Shown here: positions 13,014-20,609 of the stretch, piece by piece | How positions within the stretch are numbered: the first letter of the stretch is position 1 | How the letters are laid out: every line of letters begins with the position of its first letter | Source: a virus | DNA: 23,490 nucleotides | IMG/VR virus record: IMGVR_UViG_3300042154_000412 | Span: 1-23,490 of that record | Strand: one strand, 5' to 3' | The notes under the pieces: model-generated | Seen by the model: the letters and a program-made list of their open reading frames with translations, nothing else | Told to the model about the DNA's origin: nothing | Database searches by the model: none | Translations under genes and position numbers: made by a program

Positions 13014-14850
13014 GACTATAGAAATAGAGGTTAACTCTTCACAGGCTAATCAGAGTATAGATAGCTTAACCAATTCCTTAAATAAGAATGAGGAAGTAGT
13101 TAAGTCTTTAAAGCAGCAATATAAAGAGGCTGCATTAGAGGTACAAAGATTAGGAGATCAGTATGGAGTAACTTCTAAAGAGGCTACTGAGGCAGCAAAG
13201 AGAGCAGCAGATTTAAAAGATAGGATAGAGGATAGTAATGATGCTATCGCGGCTTTTAAGGGAGAGGGTGCTTTTAATGCTACAGCTAAGGCAGTTGGTG
13301 CGGTTGCTAGTGGTTTTAGTGCTGTACAGGGAGCGTTGGCTTTAGCGGGTGCTCAGTCTGAGGAGTTTGAAAAAACGATGGTACGATTACAGGGTGCTAT
13401 GGCTTTGGCTCAGGGGTTACAAGGACTAGAGGACTTAGGTCGTAGCTTTCAACAGTTAAAGGTTGTAGCGGTTAATGCGTTTAATGGTATTAAAGCAGCT
13501 ATTGGATCTACAGGAATAGGTCTTTTATTAATTGCTTTAGGTGCTGTAGTTACTTATTGGGATGATATTAAGAGTGCTGTTAGCGGTGTTAGTGAGGAGC
13601 AAAAGAAATTAAATGCTGATTCTGAAAATAACCTTAATATCCAAAAGGGAAAATTAGATAGCCTTTCATTACAAGAAAATTCATTAAGATTACAGGGTAA
13701 GTCGGAGAAAGATATCCTAAAAATGAAAGTATCTCAGACTGATCAGATCATTAAAGCAGCAGAGATACAATTAGAAAATAGTATTGCAACTTCTAAGGCT
13801 CAAACTGAGGCAGCTAAAAGAAACCAGGATATATTAGCCGGTGTTTTAAAGTTCCTTTCGTTACCTTTAACAATGATCTTAAAGACAGTTGATGCTGTAG
13901 GTGCTGCATTAGGTAAGGATTTCGGGTTAGAGGATAAGGTATTTAAAGGATTATCATCATTTGTATTTGATCCAAAAGAAACAGCAGCAGAGGGAGCTAA
14001 AGTTATAGCAGAGCAAAGAAAAGCATTAGCGGTATTAAAGTCACAAAAAGATGCTAATTTATTAGCTATTCAGAATATAGATAAAACAGCCTCAGATAAA
14101 GCGGCAGCGGATGCTAAAGCTAAAAGCGATAAAGCTAAGGCAGATGCTGAGAAAGCTATGAATACTCAGTTAGATGATCTTAATAAACAAAGTGAGATAT
14201 TAGCTAAGGGTAGAGATATAGCTAAAGCAAATAATGAGAATCTCTTAAGTGATCTTAAAGATTTTGGAGCTAAGAAAACAGCTGAGATAGTAAAGAATCT
14301 AGATGAACAGATAGCAGCAGAGGCGGCAGCAGCTAAGACTAAAGAAGAGATAGCTAAATTAGAGGCTGAGAATAAATTAAAAATGTTAGATGCAGTAGCC
14401 GGAGGGTTAAGTCTAGCGGCAGATGAGTTAGGAGCTAGTACAGCAGCCGGCAAAATAGCAGCCGTTGCAGCAGCATCGATATCTACTTACACAGCTATAG
14501 CAGGTCAGTTAGCTGCTTTCTCTAATGTACCTGTTCCTGGTTATGCTATTGCTCAGGCTATTATAACAGGTGCTACAGGTTTGTTACAAGTTAAGAAAAT
14601 ATTAGCTGTTAAGACTCCTAAGAGTAAGGGATCAGCAGGAGGGGCTCCTAGTCTTGGAGGCGGTGGATCAGGTGGTACAGCTCCGGCAGCAGCTCCTAGT
14701 TTTAATATTATAGGGAATAGTGGTGTTAATCAAATAGCTCAAACATTAGGGCAGCAGCAACCGGTACAGGCTTATGTAGTGGCTAATTCAGTTACCACTC
14801 AGCAGGCTTTAGATAGATCTATCGTACAGAATGCTAGTCTAGGAGGATAA
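13000..14850 (+). CDS. tape measure protein
   Basis: This 616-residue protein is the tail length ruler. It begins AITKTIEIEVNSSQANQSI, followed by a long Ala/Lys/Glu-rich helical region (about 25-95), a Gly/Ala-rich hydrophobic part with GSTGIGLLLIALGAVVTYW near 167-186 (the usual membrane-active segment), a second coiled-coil region (residues 360-465), another hydrophobic stretch and a Gly/Ser/Pro-rich end. At about 0.15 nm per residue this predicts a tail of roughly 90-95 nm, so a siphovirus with a short-to-medium tail. It ends the block served by late-motif copy A. A reverse ORF within the Ala-rich part is an artefact of repetitive composition. Confidence 0.85.
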   Translation: MAITKTIEIEVNSSQANQSIDSLTNSLNKNEEVVKSLKQQYKEAALEVQRLGDQYGVTSKEATEAAKRAADLKDRIEDSNDAIAAFKGEGAFNATAKAVGAVASGFSAVQGALALAGAQSEEFEKTMVRLQGAMALAQGLQGLEDLGRSFQQLKVVAVNAFNGIKAAIGSTGIGLLLIALGAVVTYWDDIKSAVSGVSEEQKKLNADSENNLNIQKGKLDSLSLQENSLRLQGKSEKDILKMKVSQTDQIIKAAEIQLENSIATSKAQTEAAKRNQDILAGVLKFLSLPLTMILKTVDAVGAALGKDFGLEDKVFKGLSSFVFDPKETAAEGAKVIAEQRKALAVLKSQKDANLLAIQNIDKTASDKAAADAKAKSDKAKADAEKAMNTQLDDLNKQSEILAKGRDIAKANNENLLSDLKDFGAKKTAEIVKNLDEQIAAEAAAAKTKEEIAKLEAENKLKMLDAVAGGLSLAADELGASTAAGKIAAVAAASISTYTAIAGQLAAFSNVPVPGYAIAQAIITGATGLLQVKKILAVKTPKSKGSAGGAPSLGGGGSGGTAPAAAPSFNIIGNSGVNQIAQTLGQQQPVQAYVVANSVTTQQALDRSIVQNASLGG

Positions 14851-14852
14851 GA

Positions 14853-14878
14853 CAAATATTAAAAAACTAACGTTATAT
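14853..14878 (+). promoter_or_regulatory. phage late-promoter motif, copy B
   Basis: CAAA at 14853-14856, then 11 nt, then TAACGTTATAT at 14868-14878, in the 33-nt gap between the tape measure and protease genes. The ATG at 14884 is 13 nt after the C of CGTT, so a -10 reading gives a transcript with almost no leader. No terminator precedes it. Confidence 0.75.
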
Positions 14879-14883
14879 ATAAT

Positions 14884-15507
14884 ATGGAAACAAGAGAGAT
14901 AATAGAGTTAATCATAGATGAGAGCCAAGAGCTTAGCGGAGTAGATGCTATTAGTATAGTAGAGAGCCCGGCTATAGAGGAAAACTTTATAGCATTATCT
15001 AAGCAAAAGGAGTATAAGTTTGAGAGTATAGATGAGGATAAGCGTATCTTAGTTGGTCCGTTATTAATACCTAATAAACAAATCTATAGAAAGGATGGAG
15101 ATAGAGAGTATTATGTATATTTCTCTAAAGAGACTATTCGTAAAGCTATGGAGTTATATGCTCAGAGAGGATATCAAAACAATGCTACATTTGAACATAG
15201 AGAGGATATTAACGGATTAACCTTAGTGGAGAGTTGGATTATCGAAAGTAAAGAGCACGATAAAACTAATCTTTATGGTATGGATCTACCTGAGGGAACT
15301 TGGGTAGGTACTATTAAAGTTAATAATCCGGTTATATGGGAGGAATTTGTTAAGACAGGTACGGTAAAAGGATTCAGTATAGAGGGATATTTTGCTGATA
15401 AGAAACATAATGATGAGGATACTGAGTTGTCTATTGAGATAGAGGCGGGATTAAAGCTATTGGGTATTAAAGCTGAATTATTAAAAGCTATAGTTTATGG
15501 CAAATAA
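14884..15507 (+). CDS. XkdF-like prohead serine protease (Peptidase_S78_2 type)
   Basis: This 207-residue protein would cut scaffold and capsid proteins during head maturation. After GVDAISIVESPAIEENFIAL (residues 19-38, typical of the XkdF family) it has VGPLLIPNKQIYR, the putative catalytic His105 in ATFEHRED, VESWIIES, and putative catalytic Ser165 in VKGFSIEGYF. The order His, then Ser in G-F-S-x-E-G, fits the herpesvirus-assemblin-like fold of HK97-type proteases. It opens the head block behind late-motif copy B and overlaps the next gene by 11 nt. Confidence 0.8.
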   Translation: METREIIELIIDESQELSGVDAISIVESPAIEENFIALSKQKEYKFESIDEDKRILVGPLLIPNKQIYRKDGDREYYVYFSKETIRKAMELYAQRGYQNNATFEHREDINGLTLVESWIIESKEHDKTNLYGMDLPEGTWVGTIKVNNPVIWEEFVKTGTVKGFSIEGYFADKKHNDEDTELSIEIEAGLKLLGIKAELLKAIVYGK

Positions 15508-15712
15508 TAAAAATTATATCCCTAGTTGGTCTAGTCCTAAAGGAGGTAAAAGAGGATGTCTATGTATCGATAAGGATATCTATGATGTTAAGTGCTGTAA
15601 TGGAGATTTAAGAGAGCAAGGTATTGGTCCTATTCAGAGACAGGCAGATTATCTATTAACTGAGAATAAAGAAACGATATTAACTGAAAATTATAATGAT
15701 ATAACACTATGA
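15497..15712 (+). CDS. 71-aa Cys-motif protein (GCLC...KCC)
   Basis: It encodes 71 residues with a core of KGGKRGCLC (Cys21, Cys23), then YDVKCCNGD (Cys33, Cys34) and QGIGP. Four cysteines spaced in this way probably hold one metal ion or two disulphides. I recall the RGCLC...KCC..(x)..QGIG pattern from small proteins of Bacteroidota phages, next to structural genes, with no known function. It overlaps the protease by 11 nt and the next gene by ATGA. Confidence 0.6.
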   Translation: MANNKNYIPSWSSPKGGKRGCLCIDKDIYDVKCCNGDLREQGIGPIQRQADYLLTENKETILTENYNDITL

Positions 15713-16269
15713 GTAAAAGAATAAGCGAGTTACCATTAGCTAGTAGTATTACAGGGACAGAGGTATTGCCTATAGTACAGGGAGGAGTAACTAAAAAAAT
15801 AGCTATTAATACTATATCCGGTGCTAACTTTGGATGGGGTAGATATGATGATACACAATATACAGCGGGTAGTCCTTATACGTTTACTTCTGCTCCCTTT
15901 ACAGTACCTAATAATGCAGGTAATATAATTGATAATACAGACTTTACTTTCTATTCTAGTAATGAATTAAGAGCAGAGAATATAGATGATGTATATATTA
16001 TTACTATTGCCTTTAAAGCTCAGATTAGTAATGGTAATGGATATATGGATTTATATTTAGAGAGTGGTAATGGTACTCCTTATGATAGAGTTAGAGATAC
16101 GATTACTTTCCCTAAGGGTGCTAATCAAGATCATACGTTTGCTAAGACCTTTCAATTTTATGCTGATGAGTTTGTAGTTGCTAATGGATTATCGGTTAAA
16201 ATGGATGCGTCTCACAATGGACATATTCACGATGTTATCTATTTTATTCAGCGTACACTAAAGTATTAA
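15709..16269 (+). CDS. putative head decoration or fibre protein
   Basis: This 186-residue protein starts with KRISELPLASSITGTEVLPIVQGGVTKKI, a short N-terminal motif shared by many phage fibre and decoration proteins, where it may anchor the protein to the virion. The rest, from about residue 45, is strand-rich and polar (AGSPYTFTSAPFTV, IITIAFKAQIS, MDLYLESGNG, TFQFYADEFVV), consistent with a jelly-roll like C1q/TNF-like domain. The location between the protease and scaffold-like genes suggests a capsid appendage rather than a tail fibre. It ends 49 nt before the next gene, with copy C of the late motif between them. Confidence 0.55.
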   Translation: MSKRISELPLASSITGTEVLPIVQGGVTKKIAINTISGANFGWGRYDDTQYTAGSPYTFTSAPFTVPNNAGNIIDNTDFTFYSSNELRAENIDDVYIITIAFKAQISNGNGYMDLYLESGNGTPYDRVRDTITFPKGANQDHTFAKTFQFYADEFVVANGLSVKMDASHNGHIHDVIYFIQRTLKY

Positions 16270-16274
16270 AAATG

Positions 16275-16300
16275 CAAAATTTAAGTTATTAACGTTATAT
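16275..16300 (+). promoter_or_regulatory. phage late-promoter motif, copy C
   Basis: CAAA at 16275-16278, then 11 nt, then TAACGTTATAT at 16290-16300, between the decoration-like gene and the scaffold-like gene. The predicted leader to the ATG at 16319 is about 14 nt. It gives the scaffold and major capsid genes a promoter of their own, fitting their need for high expression. Confidence 0.75.
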
Positions 16301-16318
16301 TGATAAATTAATTATTTT

Positions 16319-16882
16319 ATGAAACCAAGTGAATTATTAAAAAACATTCAGACTCTATTAAGTGCTAAGATTGAATTAGCTCAGGAGAAATTGATGGATG
16401 GTATGATTCTGGAGGCTGAGAGCTTTGAGCCAGGTATGCCTGTTTACATTGTAACAGAAAACGGACCGGAGCCTTTAGAAAAAGGAGAGTACAAGCTAGA
16501 AAACGGTAAAACGTTAGTAGTAGCTGAGGATGGTATTATCGACCTTATCGCTGAGGTAGAGGTAGAAAAAGAAATTGAGATCGAGGCAGCTGCTGTAGAA
16601 GTAGTAGAGGAAGAGCCTGTAGTAGAAGAGGTTAAAGAGGAAGTAATGGAAGAGGCACCATTAAGTCAACAGGAGATTATCGATGCTGTTATTAGCGTTG
16701 TAGCTCCAATGTTAGAGGAGATGAGAGCTCAGTTAGAGGATGTTAAAATGAAAATTGAGACAGCTAAAGAGACTAAGATGAGCAAAGTAGTTCATACTCC
16801 AGAAGTTAAACAAACTGCTACTAAATTATCAAACAACAAAAAGAATAACGTATTAGAAACTATTTTTGAAAAATTAAATTAA
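16319..16882 (+). CDS. putative capsid scaffold-like acidic protein
   Basis: This 187-residue protein lies 7 nt before the major capsid gene. It starts with a helix (SELLKNIQTLLSAKIELAQ), has a small strand region (VYIVTENGPEPLEKGEYKL), then a very acidic, Glu/Val-rich stretch at about 80-115, and a helix-rich end with EIIDAVISVVAPMLEEMRAQLEDVKMKI and a basic tail. High acidity, coiled-coil tendency and this position are typical of scaffold proteins that guide capsid assembly and are removed by the protease. No clear family match comes to mind. Confidence 0.6.
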   Translation: MKPSELLKNIQTLLSAKIELAQEKLMDGMILEAESFEPGMPVYIVTENGPEPLEKGEYKLENGKTLVVAEDGIIDLIAEVEVEKEIEIEAAAVEVVEEEPVVEEVKEEVMEEAPLSQQEIIDAVISVVAPMLEEMRAQLEDVKMKIETAKETKMSKVVHTPEVKQTATKLSNNKKNNVLETIFEKLN

Positions 16883-16889
16883 TTAAACA

Positions 16890-17813
16890 ATGAGCAACTT
16901 AACAAGACAAAACTTTTCAGAGCCTGCAATTACTACAACTTATGCAGGTGAATTCGCAGGTAAATATATCGCTGCGGGTGTATTATCAGCTCCTACTTTA
17001 AAAGAGGAGGGTATTACAATTATGCCAAATGTAAAATCCAAATCAGTATTAAAAAAATTAGCTAATGTAATTACTATTGCAGATGCTACTTGTGATTATA
17101 CCGATACTGCTGATGTAACGTTAACAGAGAAAGTATTAGAAGTAACTGAGAAACAAGTTAACTTAACTTTATGTAAAACTCCTTTCGAGGAAGATTGGCA
17201 AGCTGTTTCTATGGGCTACTCTTCATTTGATACATTACCTCAAACTTTTACTGATTTCTTTATTGCTAATATGTTAGAGCAAGTATCTTATGCTACTGAA
17301 ACTACTGTATGGAATAGCTTAATCTCTCAGGCGATTGCTGATGGTGCTGATGATTCATTGAATCCTGGTGCTTTAACTGCTGCTAATATTATTGATACTT
17401 TAGGAGATGCTTTAGATTTATTGCCATCTAACGTATATGGGAAAGAGGATTTAACTTTCTATATGGGATTTGATGCTTATAAGGCTTATGTAAGAGCTTT
17501 AGGTGGATTTGCTGCTAATGGAGTAGGTGCTAATGGTGTTGATGGTAAGGGTACAATGTGGTACAATGGAATTCAGAGCTTAACTTTTGATGGTGTTAAA
17601 ATCTTCGTTTCTGGAGAGTTGACTAGCAAAGTAGTTTTAGCTAGAAAATCTAACTTGTATTTCGGAATTGGACTTTTAGATAATTTGAATGAGTGCCGAG
17701 TTTTAGATATGGCTCCGCTTGACGGCAGCAAAAATGTAAGATTTATAATGAGATGGTCTCAGGGTACGCAAGTAGGTTTCGGTAACGAGATTGTATTAGT
17801 TAACTGCGACTAA
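16890..17813 (+). CDS. major capsid protein
   Basis: This 307-residue protein is the best candidate for the capsid subunit. It has NFSEPAITTTYAGEFAGKYIA at the start, VKSKSVLKKL, then LEVTEKQVNLTLCKTPFEEDW (about 83-104), and a final part with FIMRWSQGTQVGFGNEIVLVN, where a viral-coat-like strand ends. The same type of protein occurs as the major capsid protein of Bacteroidota phages, to my recollection; an HK97-like fold is expected but cannot be shown by sequence alone. Genes before it (protease, scaffold) fit. It is followed within 8 nt by a strong terminator, as expected of a highly expressed gene. Confidence 0.75.
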   Translation: MSNLTRQNFSEPAITTTYAGEFAGKYIAAGVLSAPTLKEEGITIMPNVKSKSVLKKLANVITIADATCDYTDTADVTLTEKVLEVTEKQVNLTLCKTPFEEDWQAVSMGYSSFDTLPQTFTDFFIANMLEQVSYATETTVWNSLISQAIADGADDSLNPGALTAANIIDTLGDALDLLPSNVYGKEDLTFYMGFDAYKAYVRALGGFAANGVGANGVDGKGTMWYNGIQSLTFDGVKIFVSGELTSKVVLARKSNLYFGIGLLDNLNECRVLDMAPLDGSKNVRFIMRWSQGTQVGFGNEIVLVNCD

Positions 17814-17821
17814 TTATATAG

Positions 17822-17848
17822 GGGAGGGTAACTCCTCCCTTTTTTTTT
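17822..17848 (+). terminator. rho-independent terminator after the capsid gene
   Basis: GGGAGG at 17822-17827 pairs with CCTCCC at 17834-17839 (all G-C or A-T), with a six-base loop, followed by nine T at 17840-17848. This is a strong terminator, 8 nt after the capsid stop. No late-promoter motif follows it. Confidence 0.9.
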
Positions 17849-17869
17849 AACTTTAATACATAAAAATAT

Positions 17870-18394
17870 ATGCTTTGTGGAATTTCAACCGGGAGGTTAT
17901 TAGCGTGTAAAGACAACGTTGGCGGAATTAGAAATATCTATTTTGCTGACTATGGTACGCTAGGAGCCCTTACAATTTCTGGAGGAGAGTTAACTGCTAT
18001 TGCAGGTACTCCTGAGATCTTTAGATATGAAGTTAGAGGAGCTAATAATTTAGAGGTAACCGTTACTCAGTCTGCTGATAATGGTACTACTTATTATGAG
18101 CAAGCCCTTAACGTTACATTAAATAAATTAGATGCTGATACTACTGAGGCTTTAAATAATATTATTATCGGTAGACCTCACGTTTTCGTAGAGGATAACA
18201 ACGGAAAATTTTACTCGGTAGGTGTTACTAGAGGATGTGATACTACAGGTGGAACATTTGCCACTGGGGCCGCATTTGGCGACCTCTCAGGCTATACCCT
18301 AGCTTTGACAGCGTCTGAGCCATTTTTCCCATACCAGGTAACTAGTACTATTATTAGTGCTAATTTAGAGAATGTTAATATTGATCCTGCATAA
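17870..18394 (+). CDS. putative major tail protein
   Basis: This 174-residue protein is strand-rich and uncharged in large parts. It contains STGRLLACKDNVGGIRNIYFAD near the N-terminus, LTISGGELTAIAGTPEIFRYEV, and VTRGCDTTGGTFATGAAFGDLSGYTLALTASEP near the end. This matches a structural protein next to the capsid gene in Bacteroidota phages that I know as a tail-tube-like protein. It lies alone between two terminators (17822 and 18420) without its own late motif, so it should be made by readthrough or from a promoter I cannot recognise. It could also be a capsid decoration protein. Confidence 0.55.
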   Translation: MLCGISTGRLLACKDNVGGIRNIYFADYGTLGALTISGGELTAIAGTPEIFRYEVRGANNLEVTVTQSADNGTTYYEQALNVTLNKLDADTTEALNNIIIGRPHVFVEDNNGKFYSVGVTRGCDTTGGTFATGAAFGDLSGYTLALTASEPFFPYQVTSTIISANLENVNIDPA

Positions 18395-18419
18395 TAAGGA
18401 TTAAATAATATAAGAGAGA

Positions 18420-18448
18420 GGGTAGCTTAATTGCTATCCTTTTTTTTT
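18420..18448 (+). terminator. rho-independent terminator after the major tail gene
   Basis: GGGTAGC at 18420-18426 pairs with GCTATCC at 18433-18439 (7 bp, one G-T) around TTAATT, followed by nine T at 18440-18448. Late-motif copy D begins 3 nt later, repeating the terminator-promoter arrangement seen at 7676-7733. Confidence 0.9.
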
Positions 18449-18451
18449 GTG

Positions 18452-18477
18452 CAAAAAATAAAATAATAACGTTATAT
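18452..18477 (+). promoter_or_regulatory. phage late-promoter motif, copy D
   Basis: CAAA at 18452-18455, then 11 nt, then TAACGTTATAT at 18467-18477. It stands directly behind a terminator and before the portal block. With CGTTAT at 18470-18475 as -10, transcription would start close to the ATG at 18482, so the mRNA may be leaderless. Confidence 0.75.
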
Positions 18478-18481
18478 GTAT

Positions 18482-18808
18482 ATGATAGTATTGAATGAAA
18501 CAATAGAGGAGCAAACTTTTATATGCATACCTAGAGCTTATGAGACTAATGTCTTATTAGTTTTAGAGAATGAGACTACTAATAATAAGACTAATATTAT
18601 TCCTGGAGTAGATATAGTAGATGATAATTATTATATCAGTGCTGTATTCGATTTAAAAGAAGATAATTTTTATAATATTACTATCTCTTATGGGGATGAT
18701 GTTATATTTAAGGATAAGGTATTCTGTACTAATCAGGTGGTCTATGATATAAACAAAAATGTTTACACTAGTGATACTAGTTATAACAATGAATATATAA
18801 CAATTTAA
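18482..18808 (+). CDS. 108-aa putative virion protein
   Basis: I prefer ATG at 18482 (MIVLNE) over ATG at 18476, because the latter overlaps the promoter motif and adds only two residues. The 108 residues are strand-rich, with YYISAVFDLKEDNFYNITISYGDD and FKDKVFCTNQVVYDINKNVY near the end. I have seen the FYxIxI...IxKDKxFCTNQ pattern in small proteins of Bacteroidota phages beside structural genes. The single Cys in FCTNQ is notable. It lies 1 nt before the portal gene, so a role in head or connector assembly is likely but unproven. Confidence 0.5.
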   Translation: MIVLNETIEEQTFICIPRAYETNVLLVLENETTNNKTNIIPGVDIVDDNYYISAVFDLKEDNFYNITISYGDDVIFKDKVFCTNQVVYDINKNVYTSDTSYNNEYITI

Positions 18809-18809
18809 T

Positions 18810-20603
18810 ATGAGTAAAACTAGCTTAAGATTCGTGCAAATGTCTACTTATACCTCGCCTGTTATTACAGAGGTTAGAGGTACTGAATGGGTAGGATATG
18901 GAGAGGATAATAATTATTATCAGCATTTGATCGATAGATATAATGGATCAGCTACAAACAATGCCTGTATAAATGGTATTAGTCAAATGATCTATGGTAG
19001 AGGTATAGATGCTATTAATCCTACTGCTGAGGAATACGCACAATTTAGAATGTTAATTGATGATGAGTGTATCCAAAAGGTAGCTAGTGATTTAAAGTTA
19101 TTAGGTAATGCTGCTATCCAGGTTATTTATAATATAGATCATAGTAAGATTGTAGAGATAGAGCATTTTCCTGCTGAGACTTTAAGATCTGGTAAGGCTA
19201 ATGATGATGGTATCGTAGAGTATTATTATTATTTTCCTGATTGGTCCAAGTTTAAGAAGTCGGATAAGCCTACTCCTATAGCTGCTTTTGGTACTAGTAA
19301 CTCGGGGAGTGAGATATTATTTATTAAGCCTTATAAAGCTGGGTTTTATTACTATGCACCGCCGGATTATCAGGGAGGGTTACAATACGCTGAATTGGAG
19401 GAAGAGATATCTAACTATCATTTAAATAATATATTAAATGGTTTGGCTCCTAGTATGCTTATTAACTTCAATAATGGTATACCGGATGAGGATATGCAAG
19501 CTCAGATCGAGCAGGATGTACAGAGAAAGTATGGAGGCACTAGTAATGCGGGTAGATTCATTTTAGCTTTTAATGATAAGCCTGAGGAGAGAGCTACTAT
19601 AGATGCAGTTCAATTATCAGATGCTCATAATCAATATCAATTTTTATCTACTGAGAGTACTACTAAAATTATGTTAGCTCACAGGGTAGTTAGTCCTATG
19701 TTATTAGGAATTAAAGATCAAACAGGGTTAGGTAATAATGCAGATGAGTTAAAGACTGCTAGTATCCTTATGGATAACGTAGTTATAAGACCTTTCCAGG
19801 ACCTTATTATTAAAAACCTTAATAAGATATTAGCCTTTAATGAAGTTAGCTTAAAACTATACTTTAAAACATTACAGCCTTTAGAGTTTACAGACTTAGA
19901 GAATGCTATAACTGAGGAGCAAATTATCGAGGAGACAGGAGTAGAGTTAAGTAAAAAAAAAAGCTGTAACCATATAAGCTGCTCTTCTGATAATGAGATA
20001 GCTGAGAAGTTAATAGCGTTAGGAGAGGAGCCTAGTGAGAAGTGGATTTTAGTAGATGAGTTCGATGTAGATTATGATAATGATGATCTAGAGAATGAAA
20101 TGCTAAGTAAAAAAATGGAGTTTGCTAAGGATGTGAAAACAGGTACAGCTAGACCTAACTCTGTTAGTTCTCAGGATGAGATTATTAATGGAGCTAGATT
20201 TATAACTAGATACAAATATGCCGGAGAGACTACTGATAAGAGTAGAGAGTTTTGTTCTAAGATGATTAATGCTAATAAGATCTACAGAAAAGAGGATATC
20301 TTACAAATGAATGATCAAATAGTAAATGAGACTAGAATTAAAAAAGATGGTAATATCGGTGGACTAGGTCCTAATGGCTCTCCTTTTGTGGATGTCTGGT
20401 TATATAAAGGCGGTGCTGCCTGCCATCATAGGTGGAATAAGCAAGTGTATGTTAGCTTTGAGGGAGTTAATATTGATGTTAATAGTCCTAATGCTCAGAG
20501 GATAGCAGGATTAAAAGCTGAGCAGTATGGATATGTAGTAAAGAATGAGTCTTTAGTTTCACAGAGACCTATTGATATGCCTAATAAAGCATTTTTAAAT
20601 TAA
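18810..20603 (+). CDS. portal protein fused to a minor-head-like C-terminal domain
   Basis: This 597-residue protein has a portal part (about 1-380), seen from GEDNNYYQHLIDRYNGSATNN near the N-terminus and AHRVVSPMLLGIKDQTGLGNNADELKTAS (about 290-320), as in Bacteroidota phage portals. The C-terminal part (about 385-597) has ITRYKYAGETTDKSREFCSKM and FVDVWLYKGGAACHHRW, a pattern like the end of Mu gpF/SPP1 gp7-type minor head proteins (REFC, then C-x-H). The portal ring is the DNA gate and terminase dock. An A10 run at 19953-19962 (codons 382-384) lies at the domain junction (see findings). The gene is served by late-motif copy D. Confidence 0.8.
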   Translation: MSKTSLRFVQMSTYTSPVITEVRGTEWVGYGEDNNYYQHLIDRYNGSATNNACINGISQMIYGRGIDAINPTAEEYAQFRMLIDDECIQKVASDLKLLGNAAIQVIYNIDHSKIVEIEHFPAETLRSGKANDDGIVEYYYYFPDWSKFKKSDKPTPIAAFGTSNSGSEILFIKPYKAGFYYYAPPDYQGGLQYAELEEEISNYHLNNILNGLAPSMLINFNNGIPDEDMQAQIEQDVQRKYGGTSNAGRFILAFNDKPEERATIDAVQLSDAHNQYQFLSTESTTKIMLAHRVVSPMLLGIKDQTGLGNNADELKTASILMDNVVIRPFQDLIIKNLNKILAFNEVSLKLYFKTLQPLEFTDLENAITEEQIIEETGVELSKKKSCNHISCSSDNEIAEKLIALGEEPSEKWILVDEFDVDYDNDDLENEMLSKKMEFAKDVKTGTARPNSVSSQDEIINGARFITRYKYAGETTDKSREFCSKMINANKIYRKEDILQMNDQIVNETRIKKDGNIGGLGPNGSPFVDVWLYKGGAACHHRWNKQVYVSFEGVNIDVNSPNAQRIAGLKAEQYGYVVKNESLVSQRPIDMPNKAFLN

Positions 20604-20609
20604 AAATAT

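Noticed and set aside
13000-14850. Ala-rich repeats in the tape measure as a DNA repeat element
   Set aside because: The repetition is at the amino-acid level (Ala/Lys/Glu helices), typical of tape measures, without true DNA repeats.
14868-14875. TAACGTTA as a palindromic repressor operator rather than a promoter box
   Set aside because: Copies A-D have the 8-bp palindrome, but copy E breaks it while keeping CGTTATAT and the CAAA spacing. The conserved upstream box also favours a promoter. An additional operator role is not excluded.
17848-17869. TAACTTTAATA before the putative major tail gene as a degenerate late motif
   Set aside because: CGTT is missing and the position of the upstream box is occupied by the terminator stem, so it does not fit.
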